From Diphasiastrum complanatum (lineage: Eukaryota > Streptophyta > Lycopodiopsida > Lycopodiales > Lycopodiaceae): a stretch of 64,000 nucleotides of DNA. The stretch spans positions 9,593,234 to 9,657,233 of the forward strand of contig CM055094.1 of NCBI GenBank assembly GCA_029204225.1, given 5' to 3'. The notes beneath the pieces were generated by a model that was not told the DNA's origin, searched no databases, and saw only the letters and a program-made list of their open reading frames with translations. Position numbers and translations under genes: made by a program. Positions 23,195 through 34,719 of the stretch are shown here, one piece after another. How positions within the stretch are numbered: position 1 is the stretch's first letter; every line of letters starts with the position of its first letter.

Positions 23195-24700
23195 GTGAGA
23201 ATAAAACATGTCTTCATATATTACCTACGGAATGAGCAAACACACCTCTAGAGATTCCAGGTGCGACACTCCATTGACTAACTCTAGTTAATAGATGAGA
23301 TACAAGTACATGTAAATTATACCATTGAAGGTACATTTAACTAGAGTTTAATCTACTCTAGTTTAAGCTAGCGATATGAATCTAGTCGATTTGTATGATT
23401 GACTGGATTAAGGCTATTCCATGCATCATTTCAGTTCTGAAGGTCTTGTCCTTTAGTGCAAGACAAGCATTTATATCTCGAAAAAATGATATAGGACTCT
23501 TCATAATATACCACATGCAATTCTTCACTTTCATCTATGATCTCTCCACCCGTTGAGTGTGCATGTTCATTGTTGGTTGTAAAATATGATTATTTAGCAA
23601 ATATGTGGCATATTCTTGTGAAATATCCTTGTGAACAAATAATCTCAGTTTCAAGAAATGTTCATTCCCTAGTAAAGAATACTTTCATGTCATTGGATAT
23701 TTCTCCTTTTAAATCTTCGTTAGGTCAAATGTAAAGATATTTCTTCAATCGTTAAATATATGACTTTTACTTGGTATTTCAGAATCAAATGTTGATTCGA
23801 AATATATTTCAGCAAACATCAAGTATTGCATTGTCTTTGAACATCATGACATAATCAGCAATGTCGTATACTAGAAGAATTTGGAAAAGATTTCATGTAT
23901 TGATATCATCATGTAATTGTTGTGCCATTTCCAAATCTTTTTGACACTCGAGCAATAATGTCTTCTTTTGCTCAGGTGTATCTTTCGATAGGTAAATTGT
24001 CGTATGGTGACAACCTTACAGAGAGTAAAGTCCCATCAAATAATTCCTATACTAACTGAGAATTTTTCCTAAGTGTAATCTGTTCAAACAAAGTAGATGA
24101 GAATTGAACAAACTTACACTTTACAAATAAGTTCTGAACAAAATATAATGTTTTAACTGCAAAAGTGCCGAACTACCAGTAAGTATATGTGCAAAAGGCT
24201 TTATATTCATGGGATTCAACTCTATTATGTAGATTGTGCTTGATTTCTACAAAATAACTTGAAAAATTTCACTCCTAGTCGGTGTATATACTATACAACT
24301 CTGGGTATACAATATTAATATTTAACAAAGGATCTGCATCGTCGAATTCCTAAATATTCACATGGCCTTCTGGTAAGTATAGCTTGAACTTTGCATGTCG
24401 CCTCCAAAATTTTTGTTTCGAATGACTATGCTTCAAAAATTGGTATTCCTTTATACGGATGTACTCTAGAGCATACATGAAGGTTGAGCCTATGTATAGT
24501 TCAACTGACCCGAATGGCAAAACTTTAAATTTACCCTAGATTATGGCCCAACATAGACAACCATTTTGTTCTACTAAGTTGGTCCCATAACTAGAGAAAA
24601 TCTTCTTTTTCCCACACTAATTGCCAGTCATGCCTAACGAGCTTGGTAGCATCAAATTAAATAATCGACATGCCATTGCAATTCAATGTTAAGATGGTAG
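22800..24700. other. No recognisable gene; one CT microsatellite
   Basis: Upstream flank of the p24 gene followed by AT-rich sequence without convincing coding similarity. A pure (TC)n run lies at about 23149-23191. Confidence 0.45.
23149..23191. repeat. (TC)n microsatellite
   Basis: About 21 uninterrupted TC dinucleotides. Confidence 0.95.
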
Positions 24701-24708
24701 GGACTCCA

Positions 24709-25367
24709 TGTGAAGGATTTTCGATCATTCAAGATCCAATCCATGTCCCTGGTCTTTGGTTACAATAAGGAGCAAATCAACAATCCTGCCAATGTAGAAT
24801 CAACATCTACATACAAAATGAGATGAAAACTCTAAGAGATACTGATCAAACATGAACCAAAACATAAAATATGGTTTTTGTCCATACAATTACAATACCC
24901 TATTGTATTTCACATGTGTGAAACCAAAAATAACAATAAATGATTATTCTACACATAAAATTGCAAGATAACATCATGACAGTGCACCAATGAGTAGTAG
25001 AACCTAAAGAGAACCATGTATAATGATGAAACGGAGAAGATGTGTCTCTCCATGAGTTTCCTCCTTTTATAACAGGTCCAAACCCTATTTGGCCACTTGG
25101 ATTTCCCTCCAAAATGATAAACCTACTATTTTTGGGTCTAGATTCAAAGTACCCAACATTCAAATTTAAATCTCTTCCAAACTCGACTACCAACTTTCCC
25201 ACACTTTCAAAAAGTGTTTATTGAATGTATTTTAAACTGATATAACTTCAAAAAGTTTATCTCTAAGTCTAAAATGAGTTTTGGTCACATATTGACAATT
25301 TACCAAAATATGACTAAACTAGACTAAACTAGTTGAAATCTGACTAAACTAGTTGAAATCTCTCACA
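24709..25367 (-). repeat. Copia LTR (family 1), 3' LTR of a minus-strand element
   Basis: It is homologous along its length to the LTRs at 28731-29379 and 32078-32727, with shared phrases such as GGTCCAAACCCTATTTGGCC and CACTTTCAAAAAGTGTTTATT. On the minus strand it begins TGTGAGAG at 25367, preceded by a polypurine tract (GAAGAGGAAG, 25368-25377), as expected of a 3' LTR. It ends at 24709. The 5 bases outside it, CTCCA (24704-24708), nearly match CCCCA outside the LTR at 32078-32727, consistent with the two being ends of one old insertion. Confidence 0.75.
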
Positions 25368-25387
25368 CTTCCTCTTCAACTAGTTTT

Positions 25388-25857
25388 AGTTGAAATTCCA
25401 ATAGAATCTAGTGCAGTATGCATATCACAATGCACAATCACCACAGCCACTCCTCACAAGCTCTCAAAGATGGCACAACAAAAGTTATTAGATTACAAAG
25501 AAACACTGTACATATAGAGTATTCACAAACTGCATGAAAAGGCAGGTGTCCTAAAATTGGCCTACCACCTGTCAAACTAAGGTCGGGCCCAATATGGCCA
25601 AATTCGACCGACAAACTTGGGACATGCCCCCAAGTATAGCAAGTACTGTAAATAACTATGTACAGGCTAATTTCTTCCTACGTGTGGCTACCCGGCTAAC
25701 CCAAGTAGCCGTCTACGGGATCAGTGCCCGATCAATATATTTTAACGGGTCATGTCCCGATCACAACCATATACAGTAAACCAAATAAATTGTACACTAA
25801 TTACATCATCACATTTAGAGCTTATACTAATGAATCCGATCAGAAGCTGATTTCTAA
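25388..25857 (-). repeat. LTR of a second family (family 2), 3' copy
   Basis: It is nearly identical to 34250-34715 in the same orientation, for example AGCTCTCAAAGATGGCACAA and CCGTCTACGGGATCAGTGCC. On the minus strand it is preceded by a purine tract (AAGGGAGAGAG, 25858-25868) and begins TTAGAAATC. It ends AATTTCAACT. It sits exactly against the polypurine tract of the family-1 LTR, so it interrupts that element. Termini are not the usual TG...CA. Confidence 0.7.
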
Positions 25858-25996
25858 CTCTCTCCCTTAAGCTCAAATGTGATAAGAGTGAAAAACAATA
25901 TATTGCAGCAGCGTCTGGAGTGTCCAAAAGATGTTATGCATATCACAGCTACTATGTACTTGACTCACACTCAAGCACACCAACAAACCACCAGGT

Positions 25997-28735
25997 TTGA
26001 CTCACAAAGTATCATGTAAACACAATACTCATATAGAGAGTCTACTATACTCTCGCTTCAAGTCATTGGAGGTAATGGCAAGGAAGAAGGTTGTGATTGG
26101 TCTTCCAAGTTCCTTAAGTAATGACAAGCATGTTTGTGAGTCTTGTGCTTTGTCTAAGTCACATAGACTACCTTATAATAGATCTATTTCTAGATCTACA
26201 AAGCCTTTTCAACTTGTACATTCGGATATTCATGGATTTACTACAATTAGCAATAGTGGAGCTAAGATGTATGTAACATTCATTGATGATTTTAATAGAT
26301 TTTGTTGGATCTATCTACTAAAGAGCAAAGATGAAGTGTATGATGTCTTTGTCAAGTTCAAGAATGCAAGGGAGAACCAATTCTCCACAAAGACCAAGTG
26401 CTTGAGTGGTGAGTACATATCTAACAAGTTCAAGGCCTTTTGTGATGAGCATGGGATCAAGAGGGAGTATACAACATCAAGGACCCCACAACAAAATGGA
26501 GTGGCTGAAAGGAAGAATAGAACTTTATGTGAAAGTGCTAAAGCTACACCTTTTGAGATGCTTTTCAAGAGGAGGCCGAGTGTCAACTTTCTAAGAACCT
26601 TTGGATGCACATGCTATGTCAACATTACTCTTGATGATAGGACCAAGGAGGATCCATCTTCAAGAAGAGGTATTTTTGTTGGATATAGTGAGGTGAGTAA
26701 AGCCTACAAGGTTTACATTCCTTCTATTAACAAAGTGATTGTTGGTAGAGATGTCATTTTTGATGAGGGAAACATTCCAAAGGTGTCTTCAAGCATGATT
26801 GATGGTAAAGTAGATGGTTCTAACATTCTTGATGTTGATGAGAAGGATTCTACTTTGGATGGTGGTGATGATGGACCTTCATCAAGTCAAAAACCAAGGA
26901 GAACATCAAGAGAAAGACAAGTACCTTCAAGGCTCACATATGATCAAAAGGGTAAGCAAGTAGTTTCTGGAAATTATGTTGCTTTCATAACCTCTTTGGA
27001 TGATCCTACAAGTGTAGATCAAGCAAGGAAAGAAGAGGAGTGGATCCAAGCAATGGATCTTGAGTATCGATCTCTTATGAAGAGTGAAACATCTTTTGGA
27101 AGATCTTCTTGTGTACATGGAGCTATGCAAGTGGATGGATGTTATCTTGCTGTAAAATCAAGTAATGGATCTGGAAAACAAAGTTTGTTCAATGACTTTG
27201 ATGGTCAAGTTGAAGATCAAGAGGTTGATCTCAAAGCGCTTCAACTAGTCAAAAGGGAAGTTGGCAATTTGGAGCTAGTCAAGAGCATCAAAGGAGAGGT
27301 AATTGGAAAAGGTGTTATGGATCTGTTTTTACAGCATATTGAAAACTCAAGTAAGGTCAAAGGAACAGCAAGGAAATGTTGTTCAAGTTTACTTTACTTT
27401 TTCTATCTCATGTTTGAGCAATTTCATGTGGATGTGTGCAAATTGTCAAGATATGGTAAAACTAGCTACAATGGTGAGCATTGTTTTGATGTTGGATTTG
27501 TACTAGAATTCTTGGTTGATTTTGCTAATGGAAATGAAACTATTGGAGGCTCATTATGTCACTCATCCATGGCTAAGTTCTCAAGTGTTGAGCTACTTGG
27601 TGCCAATACTTGGAGATTGTCAATTTTTGGTGAATTCATGGTCATTTTCTTGTGTCAAGTAGATCTTGAAGATGGACTAGTGCAAACTGCTTGGTTTATG
27701 GAGTCATGTGGTGCTGGATTTGCATCATTAACGTACTCACCTACTCATGGATTTCCAAGGTTTGATGGTTTCTTGTGGCAAGATGAAGATGGAGGCTCAT
27801 TCATGGAGTATCATGGTGGATACAAGGCAACAAAGGACAAAGGAGGAGGAGACATGCAAGCAAAAGTTGATCACTCACGTTTATTGTTTGTTTGCTGTAT
27901 TTTTCCAGAGAGTTCAGAGTTGGAAGCATGGTGGAATCATCTCACTTACATTCTATTTGATTCTTCATGTTCTAGTCACATTTTTACATGTAAAATTGAT
28001 GTAAGAAATAGTGAAGCATCCCAAGTGGACACTATTCTCTATATCAATTATGGTTGTTTCTATTCTGAGCATTACATGATCATTGAAAGGAGATCTATTC
28101 TTAGGAAGAAGATCATTCTTATGATGGATCAAAGTTCTATTGGCAAAAACTATGCTAGGCTAGGAAAGCGAGTTTTGAGGTACATCATTGGAACTCGAGA
28201 TTTTGGCATATTGTATGAGGGATCATCACCTAATCTTTTTGGATTTTCAGATTCGGACTATGCTGGAGATGTAATGGATAGGAAATCCATTAGTTCTTAT
28301 TGTATTTTCATAGGTGATGGAGCTATATCATGGATGTCAAAGAAACAAGCCACTATCTCATTGTCATCTAGTGAGGCCGAGTACAAAGCTCTTACACATT
28401 GCACAAAGGAGATGGTATGGATCAAGAGGATGATCAACGATCTTCACTTGCTGGATATTTCAGAGAGCCCAATCATCTTTTGTGACAATCAATCAGCCCA
28501 AAGAATGGCATCCAATCCTATCTTTCATGCTAGGAGCAAGCATATTGAGATACAATATCATTTTGTGAGGGAGCGAGTCATTGCAAAGGAGGTGGAGCTT
28601 CAACATGTGTCTTCAAGGGAATGTGTAGCTGATATCTTCACCAAAGCATTGGGAAAAGACTTGTTCATGAAGCATAGGACCTCACTTGGAGTATTATCAA
28701 AGTCTATGCTAAAACTAGTTGAAGAGGGAGTGTGA
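25997..28735 (+). pseudogene. Copia polyprotein with RT replaced by foreign in-frame segment
   Basis: One open frame of 912 codons. It starts in the pre-integrase zinc region (HVCESCALSKSHRLPYNR), then the integrase with the first Asp (VHSDIHGFTT) and the Glu (QNGVAERKNRTLCE). The second-Asp motif is deleted (KCLSGEYISNKF lacks the usual SDNG). Pol continues to about codon 350 (RKEEEWIQAMDLEYRSL). It then gives way to about 370 codons with no RT similarity, and returns as copia RNase H: RVLRYIIGTRDFGILYEG, DSDYAGDVMDRKS, SEAEYKAL, CDNQSAQRMASNPIFHAR. YVDD-type RT is absent. The 5' end, gag and protease are missing. The stop overlaps the 3' LTR start after a GAAGAGGGAG polypurine tract. Without RT it cannot be autonomous. 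Confidence 0.88.
27070..28170 (+). other. Cargo segment inside the copia frame
   Basis: This stretch encodes sequence unrelated to copia. Recognisable phrases are GRSSCVHGAMQVDGCYLAV, FEQFHVDVCKLSRYGKTSY, ANGNETIGGSLCHSSMAKF, GFLWQDEDGGSFMEYHGGY and CKIDVRNSEASQVDTILYIN. The same phrases occur in the minus-strand element at 34720-36270 (for example FELFHVDVCKLSRYGQTSY and CKIDVRNSEASNLDTILYIN). I do not recognise its family. It seems to be a passenger sequence shared by at least two copies of one copia lineage. Confidence 0.7.
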
Positions 28736-29379
28736 AAGATTCAACTAGTTTCATCACATTTTGCAGTATTTCCATATTTGGCATATTGAGGCCAAAACTT
28801 GTTTTAGACTTAGAGGTTGACTTTTCAAAGTTCATTAGTCTAAATTTCATTTGAATAAACACTTTTTGAAAGTGTGGGAAAGATAGAATGCGAGTTTGAG
28901 TAGATTCAATTTGAATAAGTTGGGTACATTGAATCTAGACCTAAAATTGGTAGGGTTAGCATTTTGGTGGGAAAGCCAAGTGGCCAAATAGGGTTTGGAC
29001 CTGCTATAAAGGATGTAACACGTGGAGAGAGTCATCTTCTCTCTTCTCTATCTCATTTCATGCTTATACATGGTTCTCTTGGGTTCTACTATCCATTGGT
29101 GCACTATCTTGGTGATTGCTTGCAATTCTATGTGTAGAATGATCTATATTTGCTATTTTTGGATCCACACGTGTAAAATACAATAGCTTGCTGGTTTTGT
29201 ACGGACAGCAACAGTACATAATCATTTCATTCAAGTTTGATCAAGTTCTATTAGTGTTTGCATCTCAAATTGTGTGTAGATGCTGATTATTCTACATTGG
29301 TGAAATTGGTAGTGTATTTCTCTTTCTAACCAAAGATCATTCAAGTAGATTGGATCTTAAGGATCTGAAATCTTTCACA
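28731..29379 (+). repeat. Copia LTR (family 1), 3' LTR of the 25997-28735 element
   Basis: It begins TGTGAAAGAT at 28731 and ends ATCTTTCACA at 29379, giving perfect 10-base inverted ends and 649 bp. A polypurine tract immediately precedes it. It is an inverted near-copy of 32078-32727. Confidence 0.88.
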
Positions 29380-30139
29380 TGGGGTAGATGGTAGCCTGGA
29401 GGTGGTACATATCTTGAGGGCATAGAGTACATTACATGGTGATGTGGATCCAGCATGCCCATGGTTGTGAGCCAGCATGGATGGAGATGGTTGCTCAGGG
29501 AGTGACAGCTGATACTTTGGTGAGTGATCAGGTGAGCTGCATGGTTATATGCACAGCTATCTCCAGGTTGGCATCACATGTTGTTTCCATCCATCATTAT
29601 TTGGTAATCAAGAAGTAGTTTTTGGTTAGATCCAGTTGGAGTCTAGTTGCACTACAGGTGGATAGAATCTTGGGGAGCTATCAGCGGGTAATGGATACTT
29701 AGTGATGAGATAGTACAAGGTACATGGTTCTGGAGCTATCCTACCTGATATGCTATGGATCGTGGGTGAGTTATTCATCACGATAGTGGATCTAGTTTGT
29801 ATTTGTTTTGGCTTGGACACTATGATGGATATAGTGTTGGTGAGATAGGCTCCTTGGTGGGAGGCCTATGTACTGGTCAAATCAGAGCTGGCAACGTCAA
29901 GCATGGAAAGTTGAACCTACATGGGATGTAGGACAGAAAGATCATCATCAGTATATCTGGGAGGTAGGCGAGCTACTTAGGTATAGCCTATGGTGAGGTT
30001 TTTGTACATTCATTCATTGAGTCCTTGGTAGACTCTTGTGCTTGGAGCATGGAGAATGGATGGGGATCAGCTTTCAGGGCTTATTGGACAGGATGCCAGG
30101 GCAAAGCGGCTTGGAGCATAGCTTTGTTTGGGACATACA
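29380..30139. other. Unidentified sequence between two copia parts
   Basis: This GC-richer stretch shows no recognised protein or terminal repeat. It separates the plus-strand element end from the minus-strand gag-pro. Confidence 0.35.
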
Positions 30140-31477
30140 TCAGGGATGAGGCTTGGAGCGCTCATTGGTTCGAGTGTCCCATCCTTTTGTGCCAAACCTC
30201 TTGAATAGAAATTTGCTCCCTTGCAACACATCCAACTTGGTTAGCAATAACACATGCCTTTTACCTTTTCCAATCAAGACATCCTTCCTTTTGATCAAAC
30301 AAGCATCTCCATCAAACTCCACCTTTAAGCCCTTACTTAGCATTTGACTCACACTAAGCAAATTCTTGGTAATAGATGGAATAAACAAGACATCCTCCAA
30401 ATGAACATTCCTATTTGTAGAGAGAGAAATAGGAATTGTGCCAATCCCTTTGATTGCACACTCACCATCATTGGCCGTGTAGATCACCCTCTTGTCATCT
30501 CTATATGCCAACAAAGAAGTGAAGTACTCTTTGTGAAAGGTCATGTGTGAACTTGCTCCACTATCAATCCACCAAGGATCTAAATCTCCATCATTAGCAA
30601 GCATACATGAAGACATCACAAAAGCATCATCATTTGCATCTTGCACATCCAAACCATCCTCATCAAGAGTAAGATTACCTTGCTTGTCTCCTTGATCTCT
30701 CTTCTTCTTGTAACACTCACTTGCAAAGTGTCCTTTGATGCCACAATAGAAGCACTTGAGCTTTGATCTATCCTTCTTTTTGCCACTTGAAGAAGCATCC
30801 ACTTGATCTTGTCCTTTAGACCACTTGCTTTTGGTTTTGCCCTTGAATTTGCCCTTTGTGAACATAGCATCCTCTTGAAGTGTCGATGTAGATCCACCTC
30901 TTGCTTGAAGCCTATATTCCTCATTAATCAAGATCTCTTGAAGATCCATCAAACTTGGCAAAGTATTTTGAATAGAAATATTTTGAACAATGTTAGCATG
31001 AGCATCCAACAAGCCATTAAGAATCACTTGAATAAGCTCTCCTTCCTTAATGCTTTTCTCTATGCAAGCTAACTCATCATTTAATGCTTTCATTCTCAAA
31101 ACAAAAGTACTTGGACTTTCTTCATTCTTTTGCAAACAAGAAAAGAATTGCCTTCTTAGAGTCAACACTCTAGAAGTAGACTTGGATTCATAAAGCTTTT
31201 TCAATGAATTCCAAGCTTCCAAAGATGATGTGCACTTACCAACTTCCTTGAGAAGTTCATTGGTAACATTCGTCTTTATCATGTGTAGAGCCTTCTTGGC
31301 CCTCTTGTCATACCTCAATTGATCTTGTTGTGTTGCTGGTCTCTCCTCCAAACCTACAACAATATCCAAAACATCATTCATCTCAAGAAGTGACTCCATC
31401 CTCACTTTCCATAATGAATAGTTACTTGAGGTAAGCCTATTATTGGCTTCCAACATGACTCCAATTGAGGTTGCCAT
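30140..31477 (-). CDS. Copia gag-protease (element with 5' LTR at 32078-32727)
   Basis: An intact frame of 445 codons starting MATSIGVMLEANNRLTSSNY. The gag UBN2-type domain follows (WKVRMESLLEM, AWNSLKKLYESKSTSRVLTL, LNDELACIEKSIKEGELIQV). A CCHC zinc knuckle (CFYCGIKGHFASEC) and the aspartic protease active site (WWIDSGASSHMTFHKEYF) come next, then LFIPSITKNLLSVSQMLSKG. The frame leaves copia sequence at about residue 428 and terminates, so integrase, RT and RNase H are cut off. It lies 0.6 kb downstream of its primer binding site, on the same strand as the 24709-25367 LTR. Confidence 0.9.
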   Translation of the reverse strand: MATSIGVMLEANNRLTSSNYSLWKVRMESLLEMNDVLDIVVGLEERPATQQDQLRYDKRAKKALHMIKTNVTNELLKEVGKCTSSLEAWNSLKKLYESKSTSRVLTLRRQFFSCLQKNEESPSTFVLRMKALNDELACIEKSIKEGELIQVILNGLLDAHANIVQNISIQNTLPSLMDLQEILINEEYRLQARGGSTSTLQEDAMFTKGKFKGKTKSKWSKGQDQVDASSSGKKKDRSKLKCFYCGIKGHFASECYKKKRDQGDKQGNLTLDEDGLDVQDANDDAFVMSSCMLANDGDLDPWWIDSGASSHMTFHKEYFTSLLAYRDDKRVIYTANDGECAIKGIGTIPISLSTNRNVHLEDVLFIPSITKNLLSVSQMLSKGLKVEFDGDACLIKRKDVLIGKGKRHVLLLTKLDVLQGSKFLFKRFGTKGWDTRTNERSKPHP

Positions 31478-32065
31478 GTAGCAATGACCTGATCTCCTCT
31501 TTCAACCTGTTTCAATGCACAAAGCACTCTTTTGAACAACAACAAATGCTTTCAAAAGAAATCACCAAGATTTGAAACTATCTCACAAATTCTCTTCTAG
31601 CACTTATCCAAGCAAATCAACACATAGAATCATGGAATCTTGATCAACCTATGATCTATCCTCAATCTAATGACTTTTGCCACTTCCTAAGATTGAAACA
31701 CACTCAAATGAAGTCCAGCAACGTCACTATCTAGAGATCCAATCAAAATTAGGGTTTTGACAAAATCACAAAAAATTGACTATTCCAAATCTACATGCAC
31801 ATGCTGAAAATTTGATATGCAATCTATAAGCCATCACTTAGGCTGAACTCATGATCCAAAAATCGGCCAAATCCAGCATGTGAATTCAAAAAATGGAATT
31901 GAACAAGTATATTGACCTATTTAGTGTTTTGATCTACAAAAGATCCAATCTGCAAAAGCAAAAAATCCGATTTTGGTGTAGAATCCTCTCTAGCATGCTC
32001 TAGACTTGATATCTTCACCAAATCATTGATAGATCTGATTTCCTCTTTTATAACCTGAAACACAA

Positions 32066-32077
32066 GCTCTGATACCA
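32066..32077 (-). promoter_or_regulatory. Primer binding site, initiator tRNA-Met type
   Basis: On the minus strand TGGTATCAGAGC directly follows the LTR end, the classical plant copia primer site complementary to the 3' end of initiator tRNA-Met. Confidence 0.9.
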
Positions 32078-32727
32078 TGTGAAAGATTTCAGATCCTTAA
32101 GATCCAATCTACTTGAATGATCTTTGGTTAGAAAGAGAAATACACTACCAATTTCACCAATGTAGAAAAATCAGCATCTACACACAATTTGAGATGCAAA
32201 CACTAATAGAACTTGATCAAACTTGAATGAAATGATTATGTACTATTGTTGTCCGTACAAAACCAGCAAGCTACTGTATTTCACATGTGTGGATCCAAAA
32301 ATAACAAATATAGATCATTCTACACATAGAATTGCAAGCAATCACCAAGATAGTGCACCAATGGATAGTAGAACCCAAGAGGACCAAGTATAAGCATGAA
32401 ATGAGATAGCGAAGAGAGAAGATGACTCTCTCCATGAGTTACATCCTTTTATAGCAGGTCCAAACCCTATTTGGCCACTTGGCTTTCCCACCAAAATGCT
32501 AACCCTACCAATTTTGGGTCTAGATTCAATGTACCCAACTTATTCAAATTGAATCTACTCAAACTCGCATTCTATCTTTCCCACACTTTCAAAAAGTGTT
32601 TATTCAAATGAAATTTAGACTAATGAACTTTGAAAAGTCAACCTCTAAGTCTAAAACAAGTTTTGGTCTCAATATGCCAAATATGAAAATATTGCAAAAT
32701 GTGATGAAACTAGTTGAATCTTTCACA
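32078..32727 (-). repeat. Copia LTR (family 1), 5' LTR
   Basis: On the minus strand it begins TGTGAAAGATTCAACTAG at 32727 and ends ATCTTTCACA at 32078, 650 bp, followed at once by the primer binding site. Flanking CCCCA (32728-32732) nearly matches CTCCA at 24704-24708. Confidence 0.88.
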
Positions 32728-32732
32728 CCCCA

Positions 32733-34237
32733 TACTGCATTTACCTCCTCCAAACACCCTGTTACCTTGTCAGGAGTAAGTAATAATGATTTTGAAGCGA
32801 TAATGCCTCATTGTACCACCCTGTAGTAGGTTTCACCAGCCAAAAATTGTCTCAAATTTGGCCCTATGGTACCCAAATGGTGAATGTAGCCCATCACTAG
32901 GTCACCCGCACTCTGCTCGATGGAATGGTGACAAAACTCCCCAAAATGCCTTTCTTGCTGCTCCGTGATGTCGCTCTGTCTGTTGGCTCTAAGCAGCCAG
33001 TTTCAGGGGTCAATTTGGCCCAAGGATGGCCAAAAAGGGTGCCTTCTAGCCAAAGATAGGCCCAAAACCAAATTGGCTTGCAAAATGAACTGTTTCTTCA
33101 TTTTGAAGATTTTTAATGAATAATTGCCCTTATGGCACTTCGGGTCCAATTTAAACTTCAAAGAATTTTAGATTGAAGATTTTTAATGACATTGAAGGCC
33201 ATAATGCTCTTCAAGTCCCTTCAGCCTTCTCAAAACCCCTATACTTGTCATCCAAGGGCCAAGTCCCATCTAACGGACCATATTCAACCTCCATTGAACG
33301 ATCTCCTCCGTAGATTCATGGATACTCCAATCCGATGGCTCTCTGCAGATTTGTGTAGTGAAGCCACCTCCATCGGCCACTATACACCTCTGGCCGCTAT
33401 GGCCCCCATCTAGTTGGGTGCACGCGAGGTCCCGCGACCCCTCCTTCCTTCTTCTCCTCATAAGCTTTCAAGCTTGCTGATTTCACATCTATGGCAGATA
33501 TCTGTCAATGGAGATAACTCCTTCTATAGCCCGCGGCTAGCCACAGCCCTTTATCAGATCCTTTATTGTGCTAAGGCGCCCATCTGCAGCTCTTGACAAA
33601 ATAAAAAACGATTTTCATTTGTGAAAGGTCCACGTTTTTGTGCAGTAAAACCCTAGTTGTCCTATTTTTCCATAGTTGAGAGAAGAAGACACAATTGCTC
33701 CTCAATTGCTTCTTGGCTATCCCTGACAATTTACCACAAGCTTGGCCCCTACTGTAAGATATTGGGTAGCAATTTACAGTGCCCACTTCCATCAAGTAGA
33801 GAGAAAGATCTGCAGCTTTACGTTTTTCGTCAACTAATCGCTTTTTGCCGATTCCCATAATTGCTTCTTTCTCCTCCCACTGTAAATGGATGTCAAAGTC
33901 CTCTCATGAATGAGAAACCACTTCCTTGATTTTTCTTACGATCCGCTCCACTCAGCAATCACCAAACTACTCTGAGAGTTCTGGCCAGCTTTCCGTAAAA
34001 GCCATTTCAAATCATGTATGAACAATTTTCTGTGAATGCTCCTTGGAATCCACCTACGACGATCGTTCTGATCTTCCCCGAAGCTCTGATCTCAGGAACT
34101 TTGTTGTCTCCATCCATCCGGACTGCTGATACCTCGTATGGAGTCCTCTCTCCTGAGATGCTTTGAGTGCTATTTCTTCTGATGAAAGATGATATCCCAT
34201 AGCTCCACCGGATCGTGCATACCTGCAACACCCTGTT
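32733..34237. other. Untranslated leader-like region of family-2 LTR element
   Basis: This 1.5 kb lies on the internal side of a family-2 5' LTR and primer site. No gag-like frame is visible; the short frames have no family resemblance. It may be the leader of a non-autonomous element. Confidence 0.35.
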
Positions 34238-34249
34238 GCTCTGATACCA
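34238..34249 (-). promoter_or_regulatory. Primer binding site of the family-2 LTR element
   Basis: The minus strand reads TGGTATCAGAGC directly after the family-2 LTR end AATTTCAACT. Confidence 0.85.
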
Positions 34250-34715
34250 AGTTGAAATTCTGATAGAATCTAGTGTAGTATGTAGATCACAACACATAAT
34301 CACTATAGCACTCCTCACAAGCTCTCAAAGATGGCACAACAAAAGTTATTAGATTACAAAGAAACACTGTACATATAGAGTATTCACAAACTGCATGAAA
34401 AGGCAGGTGTCCTAAAATTGGCCTACCACCTATCAAACTAAGGTCGGGCCCAATATGGCCAAATTAGACCGACAAACTTGGGACATGCCCCCAAGATAGA
34501 AGTACTGTAAATAACTATGTACAGGCTAATTCTTCCTATGTGTGGCTACCCGGCTAACCCAAGTAGCCGTCTACGGGATCAGTGCCTAATCAATATATCC
34601 TAACGGGTCATGTTTCGATCACAACCATATATAGTAAACCAAATAAATTGTACACTAATTACATCATCACATTTAGAGCTTATACTAATGAATTAGATCA
34701 GAAGCTGATTTCTAA
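34250..34715 (-). repeat. LTR of family 2, 5' copy
   Basis: Nearly identical to 25388-25857 in the same orientation, with a primer binding site beside its lower end. Its outer end (TTAGAAATC) abuts the cargo-bearing copia remnant at 34720. Confidence 0.8.
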
Positions 34716-34719
34716 TTGT

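Noticed and set aside
23537-23734. Plus-strand ORF with Cys-rich start
   Set aside because: No recognisable domain or splice context.
31000-31100. Plus-strand ORFs opposite the copia gag
   Set aside because: Antisense shadows of the intact gag-protease frame.
33186-33860. Several 60-95 codon ORFs in the LTR leader region
   Set aside because: They overlap each other on both strands and resemble no protein.
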